Source of the DNA: an uncultured Paracoccus sp.
GTDB lineage: Bacteria; Pseudomonadota; Alphaproteobacteria; Rhodobacterales; Rhodobacteraceae
DNA: 64,000 nt
Reading direction: 5' to 3'
Assembly: GCA_934533075.1 (NCBI GenBank)
Contig: CAKTBJ010000002.1
Coordinates: forward strand, 62,001 to 126,000
A model generated the notes under the pieces. That model was not told where the DNA came from, did not search any database, and was given only the letters and a program-made list of their open reading frames with translations. Both the position numbers and the translations under genes were made by a program. Below, piece after piece: positions 13,969 to 22,222 of the stretch (position 1 is its first letter; each line of letters opens with the position of its first letter).

Positions 13969-14343
13969 TCAGGCGGCCGCAGGCGGGGTGAGGGTTTCGG
14001 CCATCCGGTCCAGCACGCGGTCGGCCTCGTCGCGGTCGAAATCCTGCCGATAGCGTTTGCGCACGCCGTGATCGGACAGCAGGTGATAATCGCGCGCCTC
14101 GACCCCGTGGCGGGCGAGGCAGTTGCGCACGCAGGCCAGCGCGCAACCGTCGATGGCGATGACCAGCCGCCCCGAGGTCGCCACCCGCACCAGTTTCGGC
14201 ACGTCGCCGCCCACCCCGGCGATGCAGGACATTTCCGCCAGGCCGCGCCGGTCCAGCTGGATGGCCAGATAGTTCGCCATCTGCGCCGCCGACGAGCAGC
14301 CGGAACAGGAGTAGACCAGGGGCAGGTGATCGCGCGACCGCAT
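13969..14343 (-). CDS. DGC-motif putative zinc-binding protein
   Basis: A 124-residue cysteine-rich protein with YSCSGCSSAAQ at the N-terminus, SCIAGVGG in the middle and the DGCALACVRNCL motif that names the DGC family. Members are thought to bind zinc, but no reaction is established. The C-terminal third is charged and helical. It is convergent with the hydrolase-like gene and divergent from the M20 gene. Confidence 0.8.
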   Translation of the reverse strand: MRSRDHLPLVYSCSGCSSAAQMANYLAIQLDRRGLAEMSCIAGVGGDVPKLVRVATSGRLVIAIDGCALACVRNCLARHGVEARDYHLLSDHGVRKRYRQDFDRDEADRVLDRMAETLTPPAAA

Positions 14344-14496
14344 GATGGGGGTTCCTCCGAATGCGACTGGCCGGACGGGCGCAGGTTAGGCCCGCCGCCC
14401 GATTCGCGTCCACCGACAGGATGTCGCAGGGGCGCGGGGCCTTGACTTGGCCGGGGCGGGCGGCTCTCGTGGCCGGGATGCCGGGGAGGGGTGACG

Positions 14497-15774
14497 ATGG
14501 ATGACAGCCTGCGCGACGCGATCCTGAAATCGGTTGACGAGGGGTTCGCCGACCAGCTTGCCTATACGCAGGCGCTGGTGCGCTTCGCCTCGCAGCGGGG
14601 CGAGGAATTCGCCATCCAGGACTTCATCTTCAACGACTATGCCGCGCGCGGGTTCAAGATGGACCGCTTCGACATGGACGAGGCCGCCCTGACCGCGCAT
14701 GAGGGCGGCGCGCCCTTCTCGGCCAGCCATTCGCGCGCGCCCATCGTCGTCGGCATCCACCACCCGCGCGAGGAGAGGGGGCGCTCGCTGATCCTCCAGC
14801 ATCATCTGGACGTGGTGCCGGTCGGGCCGCTGGACATGTGGGAGCACGACCCTTATGGCGGCGCCATCATCGGCAACCGCATGTATGGGCGCGGCGCCGG
14901 CGACATGAAGGCCGGCGCGGGGGCGAATGTCTTTGCGCTGGAGGCGCTGAAGCGCATCGGCTTGCAGCCGGCGGCGACGGTCTACCTGCAATCCGTGGTC
15001 GAGGAGGAATCGACCGGCAACGGCGCGCTTCAGACCTTCCTGCGCGGCTATACGGCGCAGGCCGCGCTGATCCCCGAGCCGGAGGCCAACATGCTGTGCC
15101 GGGGCAATGTCGGCGTGCTGTGGTTCGAGGTCGAGGTGCGCGGCGTGCCGGTGCATGTCCACAGGATGGGCGAGGGGGCGAATGCCATCGACGCCGCCTA
15201 TCGGGTGATCGGCGCGCTGCGCGAGGTGGAGGCGTGCTGGAATGCCGAAAAGGGCGCGCATCGCGGCTTCGAGACCATTCCCAAGCCGATCAACCTGAAT
15301 ATCGGGCTGATCGAGGGCGGCGACTGGGGGTCGTCCGTGCCGGCCTGGTGCCGGTTCCAGGTGCGGGTGTCGCTTTATCCCGGCCAGAACACGCAGGAGA
15401 AGCTGCGCGAGATCACCGATCACGTCGCGGCCTTCGCGCGCGCCGACCGCTTCCTGGCCCAGCACCCGCCGCGGATCACGCAGAACGGCTTCAACGGCGA
15501 GGGCTATTACCTGGAGCCGGGTTCCGAGGCCGAGGCCGTGCTGGCGCGCGCGCACCGGACGGCCTTCGGCGAGGAGATGCAATCGGCGGTGATGCTGGCC
15601 TATCTGGATGCGCGGGTCTATGCGCTCTACAACCGCATCCCGACGCTGTGCTACGGGCCGGTCGGCCACAATATCCACGGCTTCGACGAATATGTGGAGC
15701 TGGATTCCCTGCGCAGCATCACCAGGTCGATGGCGCTGTTCATCGCCGACTGGTGCGGCACCGAACCGCTGTGA
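14497..15774 (+). CDS. M20 family metallo-deacylase (ArgE/DapE-like)
   Basis: Zinc-dependent amidohydrolase of 425 residues in the ArgE/DapE/ACY1 family. Metal ligands are visible in order: LQHHLDVVP, GRGAGDMKAG, and VVEEEST with the general base. A dimerisation domain follows, then a late His in GPVGHNIHGFDE. The ATG at 14497 is chosen because GGGAGGGG lies at good spacing; a GTG at 14491 would sit on top of that site. The substrate is unknown: N-acyl amino acids or small peptides are possible, and no ABC transporter or amidase partner adjoins it. Confidence 0.85.
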   Translation: MDDSLRDAILKSVDEGFADQLAYTQALVRFASQRGEEFAIQDFIFNDYAARGFKMDRFDMDEAALTAHEGGAPFSASHSRAPIVVGIHHPREERGRSLILQHHLDVVPVGPLDMWEHDPYGGAIIGNRMYGRGAGDMKAGAGANVFALEALKRIGLQPAATVYLQSVVEEESTGNGALQTFLRGYTAQAALIPEPEANMLCRGNVGVLWFEVEVRGVPVHVHRMGEGANAIDAAYRVIGALREVEACWNAEKGAHRGFETIPKPINLNIGLIEGGDWGSSVPAWCRFQVRVSLYPGQNTQEKLREITDHVAAFARADRFLAQHPPRITQNGFNGEGYYLEPGSEAEAVLARAHRTAFGEEMQSAVMLAYLDARVYALYNRIPTLCYGPVGHNIHGFDEYVELDSLRSITRSMALFIADWCGTEPL

Positions 15775-16070
15775 GGCGGGCGCTGTTCCGCTGGTGATTC
15801 GGACTGTGCCCCGGTTGCCGGGCGCTGATTGTCGGCATTCTTTCACGGCGCGGGAGAGTGGCGGGATCGCGGCTCCCGCCTAGGGGAGGGCCGGCCGATC
15901 CCGATGGACAGCGCGGAGGCAAACCTGCCGCTGCTTCTGCGGATTCCGATGGACTTTGCGGTGGCCGGATGGGAATCTGGCGGCAGGTCGACAGATAAAG
16001 GGGTGATTGCGGCGATGCGGGAGCAAGCCCCCTGTCGCATGGCACATTTCCTTTCGAGGACCTTTCCCTG
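15775..16070. other. Intergenic spacer entering the exopolysaccharide region
   Basis: 296 bp without a convincing gene. A perfect 7-bp stem, GGCGGGA (15860-15866) and TCCCGCC (15874-15880), could end the M20 transcript but has no T-run. A short repeated phrase, GATCCCGATGGAC and GATTCCGATGGAC, occurs near 15896 and 15942. The spacer marks the change from core genes to the accessory block. Confidence 0.5.
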
Positions 16071-16946
16071 ATGGCGGCTTCCACCCATCCGTTCCTGCAT
16101 GTTCTTCAGACCCGGTTCAACATGCCGACGCCTGGGCGGGAGGCGTCGTTCAGGAATCGTCCGGGCTGGCTGAATGAACGCTTCGAGTTGTTCGAGGCCT
16201 ATTGCCTGCCCTCGGTCGGGGCGCAGACCGTGAAAGCGGGTCGGGACTTCATCTGGATCATCTATTTCGACAAGGACACCCCCGCCGAGTTCCGCGAGCG
16301 GATCGAGCGCCTGCGGGAGGAAGTGCCGTTCCTGCCCTTCTATACCGGGATTTTCCCGTCTTCCGGCTGGCCGCAGTCGTTGCGGCAGACTCTGGGGGAC
16401 TTGCCCCCTCATGTGCTGACCAGCCGGCTCGACAATGACGATGCGCTGGCTTTCGACTATATGGAGCGCACGGCGACCGCCGCCCGCGAGGCCCTGGCGG
16501 GCGGGCTGGTCCCGGATGGCACGACCTGTCCACGGGTCGGAATCGTGATCACGAATGGCTTCATCCGTTCGCCTGCTCGGGCCTATTCGATCTCGCATCC
16601 CTGCAATGTCTTCGCCAGCTGGCTGGAATGTTCGGCGGATGACGCAAGGCTGAAGACGGCCCTGGGCATCTCGCATATGGCGGCCGAGGCCGAGGGACCG
16701 CTGGTCCAGGTGCCCGGTCCCGGCGGGTGGTTGCAGATCATCCACGGTGGCAATGTGTCCAACAAGGTGCGCGGGCGTCGCATTTCGGCCTCCGATCTGC
16801 GAAGCCGTTTTCTGCCCGGCGCGCTGGCGGGGTTGCAGCCGGTCGGCAATGCCACGCTGCTGGCGGAAAATCTTGTCGTCGGCCCGCTGCGCAGCCTGCG
16901 CGATTCACTGAGCGCCACCCTGCAACGCCTCAGGCGCGTCGGCTGA
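16071..16946 (+). CDS. Putative rhamnosyltransferase (Rhamno_transf type)
   Basis: A 291-residue protein of the putative rhamnosyl transferase family. It shows LQTRFNMPTPGR at the N-terminus, WLNERFELFEAYCLPSVGAQ, WIIYFDKDTP and TSRLDNDDALA. The last two resemble the nucleotide-sugar-binding and DxD-like parts of a GT-A fold. It is predicted to be cytoplasmic. It is the first gene of the exopolysaccharide block and is convergent with the FrhB-like gene. Sugar specificity cannot be read from the sequence. Confidence 0.72.
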   Translation: MAASTHPFLHVLQTRFNMPTPGREASFRNRPGWLNERFELFEAYCLPSVGAQTVKAGRDFIWIIYFDKDTPAEFRERIERLREEVPFLPFYTGIFPSSGWPQSLRQTLGDLPPHVLTSRLDNDDALAFDYMERTATAAREALAGGLVPDGTTCPRVGIVITNGFIRSPARAYSISHPCNVFASWLECSADDARLKTALGISHMAAEAEGPLVQVPGPGGWLQIIHGGNVSNKVRGRRISASDLRSRFLPGALAGLQPVGNATLLAENLVVGPLRSLRDSLSATLQRLRRVG

Positions 16947-16991
16947 GCGGGCGGGAAGGCCGCCCGTGGAAGCGGGGCGGGGCAGGGCCGC

Positions 16992-18266
16992 CTATTTCCT
17001 CTGCGCTGGCCGGCCTTGTCGTGGTCCGGCGACCGCTCGCCGCAGCATGCCCAGGAAATTGCGCAGATTGCGGCGCAGCCCGGCCTGCCGCGCCATGCGC
17101 CACAGATGCAGGCCCCGATAATGCGGCACCGGCCGCGCCATCAGCCTTTGTGCCATCAGCCGGGACGGCACCACGCGGCGGCGATTGCTCTGGCCCGGCT
17201 GGATCGCCTCCAGACGGGTCATGTCGAAGGGCGCGGTCCGAATGGCGCCGGCCGCTTCGGCGCCGGCGACCAGACGTTCGCCCAGGGAGGTGCGCGACAG
17301 GATCAGGCTGATGCCCGGCGCCTCGTCGAACAGCGGGGCGCCGGTCGCATCCTGCATCCACGCATCGGCGCAAGCGATGTCGGCGGCCATCCCCGAGCTG
17401 TCGGCGCAGATCTTGCAGCGGTGCTGAACGTGATGCGACAGGATGCCGCCCCAACTGTCGTGATAGGTCATCGCGCTTTCGCCGCCATCCCTGCGGCGCG
17501 CGGTGGCAAAGCCCGGCCAGCCCATGCCGCGATAGCGGAACGACGCAAGGTCGCCGGGTGCAACGCCCAGCCGCTCCAGCAACTGCCATGCGCCGGTCTC
17601 GGACGGCACCCCGCCGCAGAAGAACGAGAGATTCACCGGAAACGCCGCCGCAGCAACCGGATCGAGCCGCGTCCACGCCCTTAGCGCCGCCGCATCGCAG
17701 GGCTTGCCGATCACGGCAAAGCGCCGCCCGTCGGCCCGGTGCTGCCGCAGCAGCGCATCCAGCCCGGCCAGTGGCGCCGAGGGCGCATAGCGCGAGCCGG
17801 CCGCGGCCTGAACCGATGCCGCGGATTCGGAGATCACCACGATATTGCCCAGCGGCCGGGCGGGGTCGGCCGCGACCTGCACGACCGCATCCACCGTTCC
17901 GCTGTCGATCAGCCACGCCGACAGGGCCGTCAGCACCCCGCCCGAGGCGCCGGCAAAGCGTCGCTCCCGGTCGCAGGCCCAGCCGCTGCGGGCCACCCGC
18001 ACCGGCCCCCATAGCGGATCGCTGCCGTCCCCGGTCTCGATGCGCACCGCGAGGCCGGGGCAGGTGGCGGCGATCGCCGCCTCCTGCTCGGGCAGCAGGG
18101 CCTGGTTCTGGACCGGGCGCAGATAGCCCGGCGCCGTCATCGCCATCGTCACCCGTCCCGGCGCCAGGGCCGCGCAGGCGCCGCAGCCGGCACAGAGATT
18201 GCCTCTCGCCACTCGCGCCAGGGCCGGGCTGGCAGCATCGGGCGGCAGGAGGGGCGGCGTGGACAA
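16992..18266 (-). CDS. F420 hydrogenase beta-subunit-like (FrhB) Fe-S protein
   Basis: About 424 residues, similar to the coenzyme F420 hydrogenase/dehydrogenase beta-subunit family. In bacteria such proteins often sit in polysaccharide clusters beside pyruvyltransferases. An N-terminal ferredoxin-like segment reads CAGCGACAALAPG, so the expected fourth cysteine (normally CP) is missing. Later RCKICADSSGMAADIACAD matches the second cysteine-bearing family motif. A TTG at 18266 with AAAGG upstream is the best start. The frame stays open far upstream, but that stretch is antisense to the flippase gene and has shadow-like composition. No pyruvyltransferase is in the window. Confidence 0.72.
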   Translation of the reverse strand: MSTPPLLPPDAASPALARVARGNLCAGCGACAALAPGRVTMAMTAPGYLRPVQNQALLPEQEAAIAATCPGLAVRIETGDGSDPLWGPVRVARSGWACDRERRFAGASGGVLTALSAWLIDSGTVDAVVQVAADPARPLGNIVVISESAASVQAAAGSRYAPSAPLAGLDALLRQHRADGRRFAVIGKPCDAAALRAWTRLDPVAAAAFPVNLSFFCGGVPSETGAWQLLERLGVAPGDLASFRYRGMGWPGFATARRRDGGESAMTYHDSWGGILSHHVQHRCKICADSSGMAADIACADAWMQDATGAPLFDEAPGISLILSRTSLGERLVAGAEAAGAIRTAPFDMTRLEAIQPGQSNRRRVVPSRLMAQRLMARPVPHYRGLHLWRMARQAGLRRNLRNFLGMLRRAVAGPRQGRPAQRK

Positions 18267-18428
18267 GGAATGGCCTTTCGGATCGGGATACGGGCGAGGA
18301 CGGCACTGTGCTGGGCGGCAGTTGTCCAGAGATCGGCCCCTTTCGTCAATGCCACCCCCAGCTTGACCATGCCGGGGGGTGGGTCCACAACAGAGGCGAC
18401 CGCCCCGGCAGAGAGGCCGCCCCGTCCG

Positions 18429-19850
18429 ATGTTGCGCAAGGCCGCCCTGATCTTTGCCGGCAATGCCACTGGCTCGGCGCTGCTGCTGCTGCGCAACCTG
18501 CTGGTTGCACGCATGATTCCGGTCGCGGATTTCGGCGTCGCCGCGACCTTCGCGCTGGCCATGTCGGTGGTCGAGATGCTCTCGGCGCTTGGGCTGCAAC
18601 AGCAGATCGTGCAGGCCCGCGACGGGGACGATCCGCGCTTTCAGGCGGCCTTGCAGGGGTTCCACCTGTTGCGCGGCGCGATCGCGGCTTTGCTGCTGGT
18701 GCTGCTGGCGGGGCCGCTGGCGGATTTCATGGGGGTGCCGGACGTGGCCTGGGCCTATCGTGTCATGGCGCTGGTGCCGCTGCTGAACGGATTGGTGCAT
18801 TTCGATATCTACCGGCTGAGCCGGGGCATGGAGTTCCGGCCGATGGTGCTGAGCGGAACCCTGCCGCCGCTGGTCTCGGTGCTTTCGCTTTATCTGCTGG
18901 CGGTGTGGTTCGGCGATTACCGGGTGATGCTTTATGCGATTCTCGTGCAGGCGGGGATGGTGGTGGCGGCCTCGCATCTGGTGGCCCGGCGCGCCTATCG
19001 GCTGCGCCTCGATTCCGGCGTGATGGCGCGCAGCCTGCGCTTCGGCTGGCCGCTGCTGCTGAACGGCATCCTGCTGTTTTTGGTGTTTCAGGGCGACAAG
19101 ATCATCGTCGGGCGTGAACTGGGCATGGAGGATCTGGCGATCCTGTCGATGGGCTTCACACTGACGCTGGCGCCGACGCAGTTGTTTGCCCGAAGCGCGC
19201 AGAGCCTGTTTCTGCCTCGACTGTCGGCGGCACAGGACGAACCCGAGCGGTTCCAGAATCTGGCGATGGCCGCAATGCAGGCGGTGATGGTTCTGGGGTT
19301 GGTCATGCTGGTCGGCATCACCCTGCTCGGCGGGCCATTCGTGACGCTGGTCCTGGGCGAGCGCTATGCCGCGCTGCCGGTGCTGCTGATCTGGCTGGCG
19401 CTGATGCAGGCGATCCGGGTGTTCAAGGCCGGCAGCGCAATTGTGGCCCTGTCTCGTGGCCAGACCACCAATGCGATGATCGCCAATCTGAGCCGGGCAG
19501 TGACGTTGCCGCTGGCCTGGTATGCTGCCGTGCAGGGCAGCGATCTTGCAACGATCATCTGGATCGGCATCGGTGGCGAGATCGCCGGGCTGGTGATCGC
19601 TTTCGCGCAACTCTTCTGGCGCCTGCCGCTCTCGCCGCGCCGCATGGCCCTGCCGGCGGCCGGTGCGGCTGCGGCGCTGGCGGTTTCGGTCGTCTATGCC
19701 GTGCTCATTCCGGCCGAGGCCGCGGGCGGATTCCCGCCTCTCTGGGTCTGGGCCGGTTTCGCGCTATTCGGGACCGGAATGGTCTGGACCATGCGCGATC
19801 TGCGCCGCTATCTAGGTAGACGGTTGAGCCAGGTGGGAAAGCGGCAGTGA
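18429..19850 (+). CDS. Wzx-type oligosaccharide flippase
   Basis: A polytopic membrane protein of about 473 residues with 12 or more hydrophobic segments in the polysaccharide-transporter/MOP superfamily. Flippases of this kind move lipid-linked repeat units across the inner membrane. NLLVARMIPVADFGVAATFA near the N-terminus matches typical Wzx proteins. Starts at 18270, 18369 and 18429 are in frame. The last is preferred because AGAGAGG lies upstream and it leaves room for a divergent promoter with the FrhB-like gene. It overlaps the next gene by four bases (GTGA). Confidence 0.85.
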   Translation: MLRKAALIFAGNATGSALLLLRNLLVARMIPVADFGVAATFALAMSVVEMLSALGLQQQIVQARDGDDPRFQAALQGFHLLRGAIAALLLVLLAGPLADFMGVPDVAWAYRVMALVPLLNGLVHFDIYRLSRGMEFRPMVLSGTLPPLVSVLSLYLLAVWFGDYRVMLYAILVQAGMVVAASHLVARRAYRLRLDSGVMARSLRFGWPLLLNGILLFLVFQGDKIIVGRELGMEDLAILSMGFTLTLAPTQLFARSAQSLFLPRLSAAQDEPERFQNLAMAAMQAVMVLGLVMLVGITLLGGPFVTLVLGERYAALPVLLIWLALMQAIRVFKAGSAIVALSRGQTTNAMIANLSRAVTLPLAWYAAVQGSDLATIIWIGIGGEIAGLVIAFAQLFWRLPLSPRRMALPAAGAAAALAVSVVYAVLIPAEAAGGFPPLWVWAGFALFGTGMVWTMRDLRRYLGRRLSQVGKRQ

Positions 19851-20812
19851 ATACAGTGGATGTGTCGGGCGGTGACGGAACGGTGGCTCCCTCCCCCCTG
19901 TTTCATGTCGGCTATCACAAGACGGCGACATCGTGGATGCAGGCACGGCTCTTTAGGCCCGCACATGGATACAGGCAGATTTGCGGCCACAAGGAAGTTT
20001 CCGATCTTGTGCTGCGGCCACATGGGTTGCGATTTGATCCTGCCCCCATGCAGGCCTTTGTGGCGCAGGCGACGGCACAACTTTCTCCCGGAGAAACGGC
20101 CGTCATTTCATCCGAAATACTTTCGGGCCATCCGTTTTATGGAGGGCGCGAAAGTGAGGTTTACGCCGAACGGCTCAAGAGAGTCGCGCCGAATGCGAAG
20201 ATTCTCATCTCGATCCGTAACCAGATGCAGATACTGCCATCCGTCTATATGCAATACGTCCTGCGTGGAGGCACGATGCCGCCCGAGCAATTTTTCCAGG
20301 GCACGGAGGAGCCGGGATATTTCGCCTTTGCACCGGAGCATTTCGAATATGATCTTCTGGTCAGGCATTATCAGAACCTGTTCGGGGCCATGAATGTATA
20401 TATCCTGACGCAAGAGAGCTTGCAGCGTGATATGGCCGACGCTACAGCCCGGCTGGCTGCATTTGCGGGAAACACACGGTTTGCGGGCTTGGCGCCCGCC
20501 GAGCAAAGACCCGTGGGCATAAGCTATCCTGAATATGCTATCCCGATCTTGCGTCGGATCAATCATATACAGCGTAGTCAGATCAATCCCCGTCCGATCG
20601 TATCGGTGGGCATGACGCCGAGAGGCCTCTATAAGTTGGCGGGCTACATGCTTAAGGTGCCGTTCCTTACGAGGCGCTTCAAGGGACGTAAGCCAGTCAG
20701 CGATCATGTCCGCAAACGGTTTGCCAACCGCTATGCGGATAGTAATCTGAGGCTTGCCGAATTGGTTGCCCATCCGCTGGACCTGTCGGGCTATGATGGG
20801 GTTGCGCAATAG
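19847..20812 (+). CDS. Sulfotransferase-family protein
   Basis: A 321-residue protein with VGYHKTATSWMQ near the N-terminus, the PAPS 5'-phosphosulfate loop of sulfotransferases, and ISIRNQMQILPSVY resembling the 3'-phosphate-binding motif. It probably transfers sulfate to the exopolysaccharide or a lipid-linked intermediate. The GTG start overlaps the flippase stop, implying co-expression. Base composition differs from its neighbours: bases 20101-20160 are 50% GC against 80% at 21001-21060. Rare codons such as ATA and AGG are frequent, which suggests acquisition from another genome. Confidence 0.75.
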   Translation: MNTVDVSGGDGTVAPSPLFHVGYHKTATSWMQARLFRPAHGYRQICGHKEVSDLVLRPHGLRFDPAPMQAFVAQATAQLSPGETAVISSEILSGHPFYGGRESEVYAERLKRVAPNAKILISIRNQMQILPSVYMQYVLRGGTMPPEQFFQGTEEPGYFAFAPEHFEYDLLVRHYQNLFGAMNVYILTQESLQRDMADATARLAAFAGNTRFAGLAPAEQRPVGISYPEYAIPILRRINHIQRSQINPRPIVSVGMTPRGLYKLAGYMLKVPFLTRRFKGRKPVSDHVRKRFANRYADSNLRLAELVAHPLDLSGYDGVAQ

Positions 20813-20839
20813 GTGCGGACTTCTGAAGGGAGAGGTATC

Positions 20840-22102
20840 ATGACGGCGCGACGGTCCTTTCTGCTCGGGCTTTCGGCCGCGCTTGTCGGCCTGCCGGCCG
20901 GGCTGCGGGCGGAGACTCGCAGCGCCACCCCGGTCGATCTGGCCGCCGTGCTGGAGGCGGCCGGGCCGGGCACGGTGATCGAACTGGCGGGCGGTGATTA
21001 TGGCAGCCTCGCCATGCGCGGCGGCGGCGGTGGACCGCAGGCGCCGCTGGTGCTGCGCTCGGCCGATCCGGCGCGGCCGGCCCGTTTCGCCCGGTTGGGC
21101 CTGCGCAATGTGAGCCATATGGTGCTGGAGGGGCTGGTCTTCGACTATACGTTTACCGCTGGCGACGAGTCGCGGCTGCGCCCGTTCCAGATCGGGGCCT
21201 GCCGTGCCATCACCCTGCGCAACTGCCTGTTCGACGGCGACCGGGCCAGCCATGACGGCAAGGCGGCGCCCTCGCCGACTGGCTTCGGATTGAGTGTCCG
21301 GGATTCGGACGGCGTGACGGTGGAGGGCAACCGCATCCGTGGCTTCCTGCGTGGGCTGATCGTCTCGCAATCCCGCAACGTCACCGTCCGGGGCAACGAG
21401 TTTCACGGCCTGCGCTCGGACGGGATGAATTTCGCCGAGGTTGTCTCGGTGCTGATCGAGGGCAATCTCCTGCACGATTTCGAGCGACCGGAGGGCACCG
21501 GCGACCATCCCGACATGATCCAGTTCTGGACCAACGGCACGAACAGCCCGACGCAGGATGTGACCATCCGCGACAACGTGCTGAATGTCGGTCAAGGTGC
21601 CTGGACGCAATCCATCTTCATGCGCAACGAGATGGTCGATGCGAAAGGGGCGGGGCGGGCGATGTTCTACCGCAATATCGTGATCGAGGACAATGTGATC
21701 GTGAACGCGCATCCGCACGGCATCACCGTCGGCGAGACGCTGGGGCTGGCGATCCGCAACAATTCGGTGCTGCGCAATGCCCGTGCCGCCGGCGAGGGGC
21801 ATCGGCCATCGTTCTGGACCCCGCGCATAAGGGTGGCGAAGACCTCGGAAGACGTTCGCATCCTGCGCAACGTGACCGCCTCGGTCGTTGGCTATGAAGG
21901 GCAACGCGGTTGGCAGGTGGATGGCAACCTGCTTGTGCAGGATGAGGGTCGGATGCAACCCGGTTTCTACGGGACGGTGTTCGGCGCGGCGGCCCTGAGC
22001 GCGCCGGAGCGCATCGAGAGCTTTGCCCCCCGGCGGGGCGGCCCGCTGGACGGCACCGGCATCGGAGCCGCCCGGCTGCGCGCCCTGCCGTTGCAGCCCT
22101 GA
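20840..22102 (+). CDS. Tat-exported right-handed beta-helix protein
   Basis: A 420-residue protein starting after GGGAGAGG. The N-terminus TARRSFLLGLSAALVGLPA has a twin-arginine pattern, so Tat export to the periplasm is likely. The rest is a right-handed parallel beta-helix built from short repeats such as VTVEGNRI, VTVRGNEF, VLIEGNLL and VTIRDNVL. It shares long identical phrases (HPDMIQFWTNGT, FMRNEMVDAKGAG) with the N-terminal 380 residues of the protein at 31261. A polysaccharide lyase or epimerase acting on the nascent polymer is plausible; catalytic residues are not identified. Confidence 0.78.
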   Translation: MTARRSFLLGLSAALVGLPAGLRAETRSATPVDLAAVLEAAGPGTVIELAGGDYGSLAMRGGGGGPQAPLVLRSADPARPARFARLGLRNVSHMVLEGLVFDYTFTAGDESRLRPFQIGACRAITLRNCLFDGDRASHDGKAAPSPTGFGLSVRDSDGVTVEGNRIRGFLRGLIVSQSRNVTVRGNEFHGLRSDGMNFAEVVSVLIEGNLLHDFERPEGTGDHPDMIQFWTNGTNSPTQDVTIRDNVLNVGQGAWTQSIFMRNEMVDAKGAGRAMFYRNIVIEDNVIVNAHPHGITVGETLGLAIRNNSVLRNARAAGEGHRPSFWTPRIRVAKTSEDVRILRNVTASVVGYEGQRGWQVDGNLLVQDEGRMQPGFYGTVFGAAALSAPERIESFAPRRGGPLDGTGIGAARLRALPLQP

Positions 22103-22222
22103 GCGGCATAGGGCAGGGATGTGTGTCAGACTTATGAACAGGTCGATCTTGGCCGCGGGATCAGCTAGGCTTGATCCGAGGCCGCCCGAACCGGGGCCAG
22201 GCAGCAAGAAGGTCAGCGCGCG

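Noticed and set aside
18267-19610. Long N-terminal extension of the FrhB-like gene
   Set aside because: His/Gln/Arg-rich, antisense to the flippase gene, no family similarity before the CAGCGAC motif.
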